Assembly: GCF_021155765.1 (NCBI RefSeq) | Contig: NC_060112.1 | Coordinates: forward strand, 992,001 to 1,056,000 | DNA: 64,000 bases | From: Diprion similis | Lineage: Eukaryota > Arthropoda > Insecta > Hymenoptera > Diprionidae | Direction: 5' to 3' | Shown here: positions 12,301 through 24,737 of the stretch, piece by piece | How positions within the stretch are numbered: position 1 is the first letter of the stretch | How the letters are laid out: every line of letters starts with the position of its first letter | The notes under the pieces: generated by a model | The model's input: the letters and a program-made list of their open reading frames with translations, nothing else | Database searches by the model: none | Told to the model about the DNA's origin: nothing | Made by a program: the position numbers and the translations under genes

Positions 12301-15300
12301 AGGATCTAAATATATCTTCATGAAAAAATAGCCGATTGACTTATTTTCTTTCATTTTCATTTCAGTTGCAGCACTCAGTATAAGCTTGGCAGTAGTGAGA
12401 TTCTGTGGGTCTGGTAACGACAGATGGATATATCCTGTTCCAACATTGAAACTTCACTAATTTCACAGAAAGTGCGTAAAGCAGCGCGTCAAATTGAAAA
12501 AAAATCTAAATGAAAAAGAGTAATTTATCAAGGTGTAAGAGTTAATGGCAAAAACGTTAATGTGACGTATGTGATTTCTAATCAATTTTAATAGTTACCG
12601 TCGTACATGGATTTTGCAATTGATACAAATTTGTGAATATTTGAAAGTAATTTAAAATGCGAGGCAAAAGAAGTGATGGATTTCCCATTAAAAATTAATT
12701 CTAATACAAGCAGTCACGAAACGAAAGAGATCCGGAAGGAATCCAAAGCTGGAAAGTAATCTAAAAAGTCAGCATTTGTGCAAACTAATAACCAATTACG
12801 ATTAATTAAAATTTTCGTCTTGACAGCAGATCAGAAACATATTTTTCGTCAAGAATATATGTTCTCAGGAGGTCAGATAAACATTGTAAACACGACTCCG
12901 AGTTACGTGCCTGAAAATAATTCAATGTTGATTCTGAGATAAGATATATTCTACAGCGTAATAAGCAAATTTAAATAAAAATAAGGCAAACTGACGCAAA
13001 TGAGGTTTAAGTATTCAAATACACTTGCACGAAGAATCAGTGCTTATGATCAGACCATTCTCTTGGATAGTATCCAGGTATAAAAGTACCGATAGCGTGT
13101 TGGAAAAGATAGTAAAACATCGCAGATACTGAATTGAGTGACGAGTGAAAAATAATATGAATACTAAATGGCAAAGACTCACATTAAACTAAAGGAATCA
13201 AAAAGAAAGTCGCAAACCATCAAAAGTTTCGAAGTAACAATTTAAAGAGGGGTAAAACGACAAGTCAGTGGAATTATATTAGGTAGGAATTGACCTCGTT
13301 ATAAATAATAAATACAAGCTACAGTGAGACGGGGTTAATAATTGTAACAGTATATATATGTGTGTGTATATATATATATATACTCAATCCTATAATATTG
13401 CATGAAGCATTGAAATAGCATCGACACATCTTTAAACCTTGAAAAGTAAATTGCGCGGGTCTAACATACTCCTGAGTGGCACACTGACATTTGAAGAAAT
13501 AATTTCAAAAATGATAAATAATCAGCATCGAGTAATCGTCAATGTCGGCGAGGCTCATGGTCATCAGCCTGTAACAGCAAAGCCATCGGTAGTTTCAGTA
13601 TCTAGTATAGACTCGGATGTAAGCGACAGAAGGGATGTACGGGAGGCTTTGTATTCCGGAATTTTCAGAAGACACAGAAAAACAATTTTGGTATTGGGGA
13701 GCTTTTTGAAGATGCTAAGGGTAAATAGAAATATAAATACGTATGCTAGCATTAAGGCGAACGACGAAGCTGATGAATAAGACAAAACACTATGAGGAAA
13801 TATCGAAATTAGTATACATTATGTGTTATGGCAGTTGATTATCTGTTTTCACGAATATATTATAGGAATATTAAATAAAAGTTAAATGGCAAATTCGCTC
13901 CAGGGTCTTAACAGTACTGTGTGAAAAAGCTGTCTCCAAAAACAAAAATGCGTCATGACAATTACTTCAAATATTCAATGACAGAGCACCCTGTACTATC
14001 ATACCTACGTTTGGATTAGATAGACTTTTGCTGCTCTAAGGGCACTATGCACAGAGTTTTTTATCACCTCAGACCTAAATAACCGAGCACATTTATCGAT
14101 ACCTAAGATTAACTCTCTCTCAAAATTCATAATTCAGTAACGACAATGCTGACAGATCGAGATGACACTTGATGAATAAATATTTATTATATACATTTTG
14201 TACATTTTTTTTTTTTTTTTTATTTCAATTGAAATCCTAGAGAAACCAGATTTGAATTTTCTACTCAAATGATCAAGAATAATAATAATAAGAAATAGGT
14301 AAAGAACAAAGCGTATGAGAAGAGTACAGCTTGTTTTCGCAGTCAGAATTTTTATACTTCATAAATGCCAAAGTAAATATACAATGAGTTTTCAGTTTAA
14401 GTATATCATCTACGAATATAATTTATGAAGGCGGAAAGCAATGCCTATATTTATAATGAAATACGCCATAAATGTGAAGTGGAATGTGTATGGAATGAAA
14501 TGAATCGACAGACATGCAGTTGGCTAAGCGCCAGAAAAATATACGGCTTGAAAATAATCACAATGACAACTACTTAGGCTACTCATCACAAATATAGATA
14601 ATTATTTATTGGACGCATTCTATACCTCGGCAATGATAGTAACGTCTGTATGAAGAAGAGAAATAAAATCTAACTACACACGCTATATGACAACAATAAC
14701 ATGACTATAATGCTATTCACATTTAATATACATATGTGAGTAAGGTAATTATGAGCCATAGGAACAAAAGTCAAGTTTTCCAATGTATCCCTTCTGGTAT
14801 ATCCATAGTTGTGCAAGCTTCAGCCCTGATATTTTTTCGTAGAGCATAGTTAGCCGTAGTTACAATTGAAATTCTTATTTACCAAGTATCCAACTCGTAT
14901 ACTTTGCAAAATACAAAGGTACTATTCGATCAATTAAAGTGAAAGTAACTTAAGTTTGTAATGTCGCCATTCATTGAAATACATAACTACGAGTTTAAAA
15001 AAAAACAGTATTGTGACGAAGATACGTGTAGCAAGAGAATCGATCAATGATTTCTAAAAAGATCACCGTCCTATTGACACAAAGCCAAAGACTATATGCA
15101 TTGACTGCCGTAGCTGCCGTTATGACTCCTTTCAATTGTATTGAAAATAAAAGGCTGTAAATCATCTCCATAGATTTGTAGATGAACAAAACTAAACAAA
15201 ACTAGAAGAGAAAAAAAAAATTAAAAAAATAACAAAGTAATCAGAAGTAAAAACCTACATAAGAATAATGTGAAATAGATAGTGTTAGCTGGAAGTTTAT

Positions 15301-18300
15301 CATACATTGTATTGTATATTGCCAACGAACAATATGTGATTTTAATTTAGCTTATCATGACATCAACACAGCTCTCCTTTCAAGTCATTTCAATTCAGTC
15401 TGATGATTGAATTCGTCTGCATTAAATATTCTTGGTTCATAATTCATCGATTCGATTTTTTATGTTTTACTTGCAACTAATTTCATCATTTTACTTTGTC
15501 GTTTTCAGGCTTACCTGGACAGAATGCATGCTCTGGCCCAGGTATTTGTCATCGTTACTCTTTAAGTTAAATTCGTCGGGTTTGGCTTTACAATACTCCG
15601 TTGAACAGATCACGTTTAGTTTTGCAATTGAATTTCGCATTTTAGTTTGACATTTCTTTGACCTCTCAATATTTCATTTTTCACTTCAAATCTATATTAA
15701 TGCATCTACTGCAAAACCGAATCATCCACTTCTCATGAAGATTTGTTACGCTGAATGGACTAACCACGGAAATCTATCTTATATAAGGTGAACGAAATTT
15801 TATGATGACACAAACCAAAGTTTGTAACCTCGACGGTTTGTTACAGCGGCACCAAGAGAAAAGGTAAACAATATGAAGGCGTAGATTTAGATCTCTAACA
15901 GTCACTAGACCCCATTTTTGTTCATGAAAGTTACCAAGTGCGTATGTATACCCTTGCATTTAGTAATCTTGATAGATTGATAAAAAGTGACAAAAAAAAA
16001 CCGAGAGGACTTGTATAATAAGAAATCTAGGTAAAAACGTTAAGTCTATGAAACTGAAACATATGTATAATGTATAGGTAGCTACTTTTCAAACAAACTG
16101 CTAAAATAGTAAATCATTTTTTTCTATGAACTACGAGCTTGATACAAACTTATTAAAATTTTAAAACTCAGCTACATAGAATAATGATGTAGTTTGTAAT
16201 CTTGAAATTAGAAATTAAGGTTTGTACTGTATAGAGTTAGAAAATGATTGAGTGAATATCAAACGCAATGCCTTATCTGTCAATATTCTTATGTGAAGAT
16301 GTAATTGACGCGATAACACTGTATGTACGTCAAAAGTTCAAGATAACAAGTTCAATCAATTTGCATTTAATAAAGTGTGTTTTCTCAGTTCGCTTTATTT
16401 TCCCATTGCTGGAAGACTGTTAGAAAACTCGATTTAATAAATGTAAGGTATGAATGAAATTTTGAGAGTAAAACAATATTGTCATCTCCAAATTTACATT
16501 AAATTCACTTTCTGACACAAAGTAAGCGAAGACATTTCAACTCACAGATGAGAATGTCCTCGATCATGGTAAATGCAGGCATTATACGTGTAAGACTTTC
16601 GGAGGTTTCCTTTTCTATAAATAATTGTAACATATTCTCAGCATTGTAATCACCGTAGATCATTATCAGGAACGTTATAACTTGCTAAATTATAATAGCG
16701 AAATTATAAAAAGAAAAGAAAAACAGTTATAAACATTCGCCTTACAGGACTGCTTGACCAATTTTGACTAAGATACCAGATTTTTTATAATAGACCATAA
16801 ATTTAGATATAATAATACGTTATACCTGCTTCTCTCGGATAAAAATTTATCAAAGAAAAAAACTAACAACGACTTCGTATTATTTTGTAAATGTGAATAA
16901 AAACAGAAAAAACAGAACCTGATTGAGGCATTGATCAAGTATAAAGTGATACGAATATACATCAACTTTTGAATTCTGTATTATTGAGGAGGAAATCATT
17001 CCTCGCTGTATTAAAAATAATTATAGACGAATCCTTCACTATAATCATAAAAAATGAAAAGTCTGGCCATGTAGGAACAGATTACATGTTGAACTTTGTA
17101 TACCATATTATTGCTACTTATTGTTTATAAATTATTATGTAAATGTCGAAACAAGAATCCATTAATATGACCTTTAATATATTATATTGTTAAAATCTAT
17201 AGCAAGTTCTTTCATTCCATTACCAAGCTCGTTTATCCCTATTTTATTACACCCAAGCCTTCTGTTAATGACCAACAAAAATTTACAGGACTCACTTTAC
17301 TGAACTGGCCGACAATATACTTGAGGATTTCAGGAGGTGCGTCGCACAGTAACGGCTCCAAAGCTTCAATGTGCATGCATTTCTGTAACACTTGTTTCAT
17401 TGTCCCTTTGCACTTGGCCCTTAGATCTTCCGAGCTTCTGGGTGCCATGTACAGCTGTGATACGTAATAAAATCTGATAGACATGTTCGAACATCATTCA
17501 GACTGTTTCATTGAACGGCGTACCTCTAATAACTTGCGAAACACATTAGCAACGGCCAAAGCCTTGGCATGCTCCGGAGTATGTTTCCCAATTTGACCGA
17601 GGGCCCAAGCTGTTATAGATAAAATGTGATCCTCAGTTTCTTCCTGAAGCACTATAGACAATTGGACAACACCCTGTAATTAAGGTTCTGAAAATTTAGG
17701 TACACCTGAAAAACTGTGAGGAAGATGAAGTTGTATAGGTTTTCACAATCCTATAACAAATTACTTTTGACCCAATAACAGCTATCGCCAACTGATCCGA
17801 ATGTCCAGCAATGTAGCCCAGTGCCATGATTGCGGGCAATCTAGAATCTGATTTAGATGTGCCTACAAGTTCGACGAGCGCACCAATACCCCCAGTGTTG
17901 ACGATTAGCTGTGCTAGCTGAAGAAATGAATTGAGTATGTAAATTCACACTAAAGTACATGAACAAACAGACCATTTGTCCTACTCTCACCTCAAGAGTA
18001 TGTTTACACACATCTCTGGTAAGATTGGCTGCGGCTCTATCGACATTATCATCAGGGTGTGCCATGTGGACTAAAACATCTGGGAATACCTCCGCCTCGA
18101 CAATGATTTCAGCCAATTCAATAGAATGCTTAGCGATACTGCCTAGAGCAGATAATACTTGCCTCTAAAGGAGATGAAAGATGTTAATCTAAAATAGTAA
18201 CCATGTCAACAGTGTGCTTGCCATATTTGTTTCTTAGTTCAATTCGTGAGCTAACCTTTAGTTTAGGATCAGGATTAGAGATAGCTTTTGCTAAAAAAGG

Positions 18301-19311
18301 TACAGCTCCGGCGTCAACGACAATTTGAGCAAGTTCTTCAGAATGTTTGCTTATATCGCAGAGGGCAGATGCACTAATTTGTTTCAGACATAGTTCAGGC
18401 TCTTGTAGACATAGTACAAGAAGTGGAACAGCACCTAATTATTGAATTAGAATAAGGATGTACAAGGAGCTACACCTGTTAACTTTGCTCAATAATTTCT
18501 CACGATAATTTAAAATCAACTACCAGCATCTATAGCAGCCTGGGCTAAGCTCTTGTTGTGCCGTGCGACGTATCCCAGAGCCCATGCAGCTGCCTCTTTA
18601 ACGCCTGGATCGAAGTCTTCCAGACAGATAACCATTGCCTCGAGTCCTCCTCCGTGAACAATGACAGAAGCCATTTCTGGGGAGTGTTTAGCTACGGCTC
18701 GCAAGACGAACAACGCAGCTTTTTTGAAAAATTTCTGTCCAAGGCAAGTTTCTCCTTTAGTTCTGAGCAGCAAAAGATATACGCTAAGCCGAAGGAGCAT
18801 GGCTGCATCCATTATGCTTACATTCTGTTTGTCGATGTTCCTAAGTAGCTGCGGCATGACATCTCGCCTGATAATTGCTTGTGCTACTCTATCATCGTGG
18901 TTGGCCAATCTGCCCAATGCAATAGCTGCTGTTTGCTGGATCGACGGTACAACGTCGGAAAGCAGTGGGCGCAGCAAATCCAACACACCGGCATTTTGCA
19001 AACAGTCGACGTTTTGAGGTCTCGAAGCTAAATCCGCCACAGTCTGAACAAAGCTGACGCGTGCCTTTTGGTACTGGTCGAAAACTGTTGGGAACCTAGT
19101 GAGATTAGCCGTTATGGGAACAAGGATGGTTAATATTCAATTTTCCGATCAATAAACCTTGTAAAATGACTCGGGCGGTCATGTTCCAGGCGTATTTGCC
19201 TTCTATACTAGATATATTTCCCACCAGATGCGGCTATTCTGTGTGAATGATATGGTGTAGGAACCGCGAACAGTAAAGATGTCACGCCGCGTCAGTTTTT
19301 ATGTCCACCAT
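9377..19311 (-). CDS. SPAG6: Sperm-associated antigen 6 (PF16), armadillo-repeat axonemal protein
   Basis: Minus-strand exons: 18822-19095, 18534-18734, 18256-18434, 17991-18164, 17765-17917, 17524-17673, 17296-17454, 10450-10595 and 9377-9530. All are phase-matched, giving about 530 residues. Armadillo repeats align along their whole length with SPAG6/PF16 (FDQYQKARVSFVQTVADLAS, CLEDFDPGVKEAAAWALGY, ARRMFVTTGGLKKVQEI, EEIVRYYSPGYPDTLLEAV). PF16/SPAG6 is a central-apparatus protein needed for flagellar motility. The first coding exon is uncertain. A candidate at 19286-19311 (MVDIKTDA, donor GTGACA) has the right phase and gives an N-terminus of about the expected length. The intron 10596-17295 is exceptionally long (6.7 kb), while the others are 66-101 bases, apart from 919 bases before the last exon. 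The C-terminus extends about 30 residues past the usual end (from PKCPSVFTMDQ to NEERG). Confidence 0.93.
11484..12103. mobile_element. Foldback MITE with TAGGGTGG-type ends inside SPAG6 intron
   Basis: The left end TAGGGTGGTTATTTTTTTTA is mirrored by TAGGATGGTTTCTTTTTTAC read inward from the right end. Arms of about 240 bases stay similar (left AAAAAGTTAGTTTTTAGC near 11537; right complement AAAAGTTAGTTTTCTGCC). The flanks ATATGCA (11477-11483) and ATATGCA (12104-12110) are an exact 7-base direct repeat, consistent with a target-site duplication. There is no coding capacity. Confidence 0.85.
13355..13383. repeat. TA/TG microsatellite
   Basis: Alternating TATATATG, TGTGTG and TATATATA tract within the long SPAG6 intron. 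Confidence 0.85.
13510..15541 (+). CDS. Possible nested gene of unknown function (two candidate exons)
   Basis: An open frame from 13439 (first ATG at 13510) to 13720 has non-random composition and reads MINNQHRVIVNVGEAHGHQP, then a serine/aspartate-rich segment, then IFRRHRKTILVLGSFLKMLR. It stops at a good donor (AGG|GTAAAT). A 33-base candidate exon at 15509-15541, bounded by TTTTCAG and GTATTT, would continue in phase 0 as AYLDRMHALAQ. Read through without splicing, the first exon ends 20 codons later at 13780. Everything lies in the SPAG6 giant intron on the opposite strand. I do not recognise the protein. No final exon was found (a 21-base candidate near 16546 is too short to trust), so the model is incomplete. 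Confidence 0.35.
14205..14221. repeat. Poly-T run
   Basis: Seventeen consecutive T in the SPAG6 intron. It could be the tail of an old retroposed sequence on the minus strand or simple slippage. Confidence 0.8.
18735..18821 (-). other. In-frame, stop-free 87-base intron of SPAG6
   Basis: On the minus strand the sequence starts GTAAGC and ends GGACAG and has no stop codon in the reading frame, so a naive open frame runs straight through it. Splicing joins KQN to KFFKKAALFV, exactly matching the uninterrupted armadillo repeat of SPAG6 relatives. Retention would insert 29 residues into a repeat. Confidence 0.85.
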
Positions 19312-19629
19312 TTAAATGTGGCTAAGATTTTACCGCTTTGCGAAAAGACGATCGTGTTCAATACTGTGTGAAGAACTATCGGAACCTCTAGTTCTACCTG
19401 GAGCGGTTTATCATATACCTACCAGAAGAAAATATATTAGATGTGATGTCGCGAAAATATGCCACATCCGGAAGCAAAGGGGTGTATTGATGAGTGTAAT
19501 TTATATATTTCTCCATGCATTTGCCACTTGCTTTCTTCTGATTAAGAACTATAATCGGGTTGTTACGGCCCTGATCGTATGTATTGTATGTAATACAAAT
19601 GACTCTAACTGCACCCACTGATATCAGTG

Positions 19630-21070
19630 CTACTGACGCGAAAAAAGTTTTTCGGAAGAGGTTCTGAAATTCGTTCATATTCGGCCCAAGTGTAGTTCTA
19701 GAAGGTATGAATGTGATCACCCATTTCCTTTCACGTTTAGTTGTCACGCTATGGGATTTTAAAGAATTGACGTAATCGAAATACAGATTATTTGGAAGCA
19801 GTTTTTCGAATTGAACAAATTTCTAATTATGAAATCAGATTCGAAAATTGATTTTTCTTCTTGTAAAAAAATGGAAGTAAATATTTCAGACTGAAATTTT
19901 ATTAACTTCGACCATTTCTTTATTCAACAAATTTTAAAAAATAGCTACAAGTACCCAGATAATATCCTGAAAGTTTTAAAATGGGATCTAAATTGGTTTA
20001 GGAGATATTTGAATTAAAGTACATACGTGTCGCACTACTGCATCTTTTCAATCATCCGCTTTTTTAATAAGCGGGTAAAATTGAAATATTATTTCGCCCT
20101 TTTTCAAACCGGTCAAAAAAGGTTACTTAAGGCCCGCTTAATAGGTCTGAAAAACGCAGAAATCTGTGACAAAAGAGTAATCTTGTACAATTATATCGAT
20201 ATTTTTAATAGCCATCTGTTACTGCTCTATAGACGATATTCGTCGTCAGAGGATTTTTCTGCATCCCCGCTTTGATTCCGTCATCACCATTTCAGGAACT
20301 GAAAAGTTGCGCGTCTTTATGCTATGACCGAAGGCCTTTTTGTAAAAGGAGTAAGTTTTGTAAAAATTATCAAAATTATAAAATGAAATCGTTTTCCCTT
20401 TGTTACAATGTTCCTTCATTTAGTTTAGATTAGATTATTATTAAAAAAGATTATTATTAAAAATATGCATGTAATTATGCAAAACTTCTCTTGAAATTTA
20501 AAGCATTTACGCCTACATAGGTGATACCACAGCAATTTCACTAAGTGTGCTCTTTTTTCGTGCAAACCAACCGACCGGCGACCTAAGCAATTAGCGCCAG
20601 GTACCACGCTTAGTGCGACACGTATGTACTTCAATTCAAATATCTCCTAAACTAATGTAGATTTCATTTTTAAGCTTTCAGTGGATTATCTACATACTTG
20701 AGGCTATTTTTGACATTTTTTCTTAAGAAAAAAAATGGTCGAAGTTAGTAAAATTCCAGTTTAATATGTTTACTTCCGGTTTTTTACAAGAAAAAAAAAT
20801 CAATTCTCGAATCTGATTTCATAATTGAAAAGTACAGTAAATTTCCTATGGAAACATCTTTGTTCAATATTTTATTGTAAATTTGTTCAATTCGAAAAAT
20901 TGTTTTCAAAAAATCCGTATTTCAATTACGTCAATTCTTTACAAGCCCATAACTTGATAACTAAATATCAAGGAAAAAAATGGGTGATCATATTCACATT
21001 TTTTAGAAGTACAATTAGGCCAAATATGAACGACTTTCACAACCTCACATGTTTCTCATTGTCAGTTTCA
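19630..21070. mobile_element. 1.4 kb long-inverted-repeat element
   Basis: The left arm (about 19630-20045) and right arm (about 20610-21070) are reverse complements with moderate divergence. Examples are GAATTGACGTAAT at 19765 against ATTACGTCAATTC at 20925, and the paired GATCACCCATTTCC / AAAAATGGGTGATCA. Outer ends are not sharp. The middle 560 bases (about 20046-20609) are unrelated and carry no convincing protein. The two open frames with similar peptides (KWVITFIPSR.. on minus, KKWVIIFTFFR.. on plus) are the same repeat read from each arm, not a gene. Confidence 0.8.
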
Positions 21071-21391
21071 TGTGAAATGCCCCCAAAGTGAAGTGGGCCT
21101 GCAACCTTTGAATTTCTAAGAAAAATTTAACGACAAAAAATTTCTCCCTCATTGCTCAAGGGCAAAGAGGCTTGTAAACTTACGTTTTTTAAAAACTGTT
21201 GATGTGTAACATCTTACGATTAGCTCTTGGTATGTGCCAGAAAATGTGTAACCGGAAGTAGAGAGAGAGAAAGCACGCTATTCAATTTACTATAATAAGA
21301 TTCTCCGGTGCTATAGGTATGCAAAGTGAGGGGAAAGTATGGAAACCGTAGGAATATTGCAGGGTTCGGTGAAAAAAAAATTAATAAGGTA

Positions 21392-22424
21392 ATTTTTAAC
21401 AAGGGATTCAATGGTAACTTTTGATTTGACCTTGAACCTCATCTTCAAGATTTGGTTGAGATCAACTTGGATTTTTCGAATGGGAACCCCCATTTTTGGT
21501 GCCATAATCAGAAAGAGCGGGAAATTTGGATGGGGGTCAAAACTTGGAAGGGTCAATATTTCGAATGCCCGATATATCGAAATTTCAAAGGAAATTTCAC
21601 GTTTAAATATGTGTTATGTGATGATGTATTGTATATGTATTATATTATAGTCAATAGAGAAGACAAAGTTCGAGCGGATAAGCGGATCCAGGGGGTAGTA
21701 GGCCTACACTCGTCGAAGAAGAGAGTTGATTTTAAATTGTGTAACCGACGTTTTGTGCTGTGTCTATACCAAAAATCCTGATCAGGTAATCAACGTGCAT
21801 AATAAATAAATGGTGAGATTCGACCAAAAAGATATAAATTAAACAACACAGACTTATTCATTCTACGAATCGCGCTTCCTTCAAATTTCTTTTATTAAGT
21901 CCACTTGACGCTTACATCATACATTTCCCGGTTCATGTTCAATTATTTATGTATTGGTTTGGGTCATATTTTAATTTATACACTGTGCCGTTGATTTTTA
22001 TGTAATTTTCAGACTATCAGGTCTAGTTTGTTGACCTACGACGAGTAGTAAAACGTCAACTTTTTGTTATTGTATTTTCAATTTTTCTTGACGTTGATCA
22101 TGAAAAGAATAAATAACTGAATATGTCATTCGTCTCGTCATCTTAAACTCACTGGTATACTTTATTTATTGCTCTATTTTCTTCGGTCCTCTTTTCTTTA
22201 CCGGTAAATATCAAATTTTTGTATTATATGAAATTAATATATCGAAATTGTTACAGTTAAGGTTTAGGGTCAACGTCACCTCGATCAACGTAAAATTTTC
22301 GGCCCTTTCCGATTCTCGTACCAAAATTGGGGTTTCCCATTTGAAAAATTACAGTTGATCTCAAAATGACCTTGAAGATGAGGTTCAAGGTCAAATCAAA
22401 GGTCATCGTTGAATCTCTTGTTAA
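21392..22424. mobile_element. 1 kb element with about 170-base terminal inverted repeats
   Basis: Left terminal sequence (TTTGATTTGACCTTGAACCT at about 21419) returns as the reverse complement near 22377-22402 (AGGTTCAAGGTCAAATCAAA). Similarity extends about 170 bases inward through GGTTTCCCATTTG-like sequence. The 600-base interior has no transposase-like frame. The element is non-autonomous. Confidence 0.75.
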
Positions 22425-23129
22425 CCGTGAGGTTCCAGGCCGTGCGCTTCTGCGCCTTACGTTTTAATACCCTCTTTATTGTCGTTAAAGAATTATCCAA
22501 TTTATTTTTCCTCGGATCAAAAGGTATTGGTCAGCTGACAATATCCCATATACGCTCTGGTGGCTATCAAGCACTCTTAGCGACCCTTGGCCTATTGCTT
22601 TAAATCTAGAGCCTTTGCAGACCTACCGTATCCTGAGGAAACGCTGATCTTACGCAGTAGATAAAGGTGCCGACGGGATGCTGGGTTCCTGTGAAGTATG
22701 TCCTTGAATCCGTGGCTATAACCAGCCTATGAGCTAGCCTTCTCTCCGATCTGCGTTATAGGGAATGGCAGTACCTGGCGGTGAGTGCCGTCGATTCGGG
22801 ATGGCGTTGTTATTGGTTTCTCATAGATAGTAGTTTAGGTGTGTACGATTATTCCCATTCTGTTACTAATTGGTTAATATTGTTGTTGAATTTCAAGCTT
22901 AATTCTAAGCTATTACGTAGAGGTTCAATGTACTCAAGGAATATCTAATCTTAAGAATCGATTCCTTGTTACACAAATCGATTGCTTTAAACGCGAGTTG
23001 ATCTAAATGTATTGACTACTAACTAAGTTAATTGCTAGGTGTAACTATTCTAAAAATTTGACTTAAAGCATGTTATTCTATAGGATGTAAGAAATAATCC
23101 TTAAGATGGTATTCCTATCAGTAGTTAGT
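22425..23129. other. No gene; possible 3' tail of the LINE
   Basis: Moderately G+C-rich sequence between the inverted-repeat element and the LINE C-terminal motif. It may be the LINE 3' untranslated tail. No RNA gene or coding exon can be supported. Confidence 0.35.
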
Positions 23130-24645
23130 GCTACCTTCTGTAGGGACGTGCTCCGAGCTATGTTTTTTTATAACTAAGTAATTTATCAATTGGTTTCTGG
23201 ATTTATTATTGCGAGGGCATCGCCATATCAGATGTTGAACTGCTTTGGCTTCACCGCCGCATGTACAACGATCATCAGCCGAGATACCCATTCTTTTTAG
23301 TCTCTAAAAATTTTATACAACTCTGCGTAGGAATATCCCTGGAAGTCCACTGTCATTTTGACAGTAGCTTCCCTGACAAGTGCGCTTGCCTTTCGGTTTT
23401 CTTCCATACCGCAGAGTGAGGGAACCCAGAGTATGTTGATGTTGCGGTTCGTGTGGCTAGATTCATGCACGGATTGTCGAATAAATGTGGCGTGTATGTC
23501 CATTCTGGCATCTATGTCTTCCTTTGATATACTGGACCCAACGCTAAAGGAGTCCAAGCTGATCAGAATATTTCCTGGCGGCTCCGCCAATTTGGCTGCG
23601 TGTAGTGCATGGGGGATTGCAATCAGTTCAATGCTAGCGATGTTGCGCTTCGAATCCACGGATATGGAGATGGCTATCTGGGAAAGGTCCTCGGAGAATA
23701 CTCCGAAACCTCCTCTTTGTGTAGTGGGGTCAAACGAACCATCCAAGAATACAGTTTTGGAGTTTGAACATGTTATGCCTATAGTCTGTTGAAATGAACG
23801 AGGGTTCCCTGTGGGCAGTTTAAATTTGTGCTCTGAGTTGATGTCAACTAGCTGGCTCATAAATAGTGCTTGGTAATCTACTTAGTAAGTTTGTAGGGAT
23901 GTCGTTGTTTCCAACCCAGTCAAAAGAGCTCTGTTCTGTTGCCATAACTGGTAAATCCTTGCATCCATGGATTCTATTTTTTGGATTTTTTGTTGACTTT
24001 TCAAAACCTGAATTCTGCTAAGTTTCTTCTTCAGCTCTTCTGGCGAGGTAGATCCTGTTCGTTTCGTCAAATCTGTCATCGAGTGTTGGTAACCAGCTCA
24101 AATGTAGCAAGATGTTTATTGAGATCGCATTTAAGCAGCCCAAGCAGGTTCTCATTGCTGCGCTTTGTATTACATTCAGTTTTTGCAATTTGCAAGAGTC
24201 GCTTATCAATAGGCTTGTCCATTTTTTAGTTGGCTTCACTTGCCCTTTAAACATGTGCACCCCATTCAAAGCGTGTAACTGACTTCAGAACGTTGAGGAC
24301 CTTGGAAGCTTTGATCTTTGTGCATTGTGTATGGACCTTCCAATTCAGCTTAGCATCACACATTACTCCAAAATATTTCGCTTGGTATAGATTACTAACC
24401 CTATTGATTCCTATATGGAAGTGTGCCGAGTGGGATCTAATTGGGATTGGGACCATGAATTTGGTCGTCTTGAGGTAAGATACGATTAGGCAACGTCCTC
24501 GTCGTCCAACTTTCTCTCTAGCGACTAGAGATGGTCTTCGAGTGTTCTGGTGAGGATCGTTATACTCGAGCTGGAGCAGGAGATCTTAAGGTAGTCAGCA
24601 AAGGTGCAAAAAACTATATTTACTCCCGACTCAACATCAAGGTAA
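23130..24645 (-). pseudogene. 5'-truncated, broken LINE (RT end, RNase H, C-terminal Cys motif)
   Basis: Read on minus, the pieces follow the order of an RNase H-bearing non-LTR retrotransposon. First comes the reverse-transcriptase motif C region (VNIVFCTFADYLKISCS near 24640-24580, with FADY in place of the catalytic FADD). Next is the region YFGVMCDAKLNWKVHTQCTK (24456-24247), then a frameshifted thumb segment (24269-24018). An RNase H-like domain follows (23860-23297, starting around VFLDGSFDPTTQRGGFG), and then a terminal cysteine cluster CTCGGEAKAVQHLIWRCP (about 23270-23215). Several frameshifts and stops show it is dead. The 5' part including the endonuclease is absent. The I/Jockey-like group is my best guess. 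Confidence 0.85.
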
Positions 24646-24737
24646 CTTTTTTGACTTGAAAAGCGGGATGAAAGTGGCATATTTTTCTCGCTAATCTCGT
24701 TTTTCCCGCAAAATGTAAATATGATAGAATATGTTAC

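Larger units (their letters stand above)
10596..17295. other. Giant intron of SPAG6
   Basis: This 6.7 kb gap between the SPAG6 exons ending in GQFSK and starting ILPNDARARR is AT-rich. It holds a foldback element (11484-12103), a TG/TA microsatellite near 13355-13383, a run of 17 T at 14205-14221, and a possible nested gene on the opposite strand (13510-15541). Otherwise I see only short random open frames. Confidence 0.7.

Noticed and set aside
16546-16566. A 21-base exon-like block (CACAG|ATGAGAATGTCC..ATG|GTAAAT)
   Set aside because: Too short to support without transcripts, although its phase would fit the candidate nested gene.
19394-21091. Two open frames with similar peptides (KWVITFIPSR and KKWVIIFTFF)
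   Set aside because: They are the two arms of one inverted repeat read in opposite directions, not duplicated genes.
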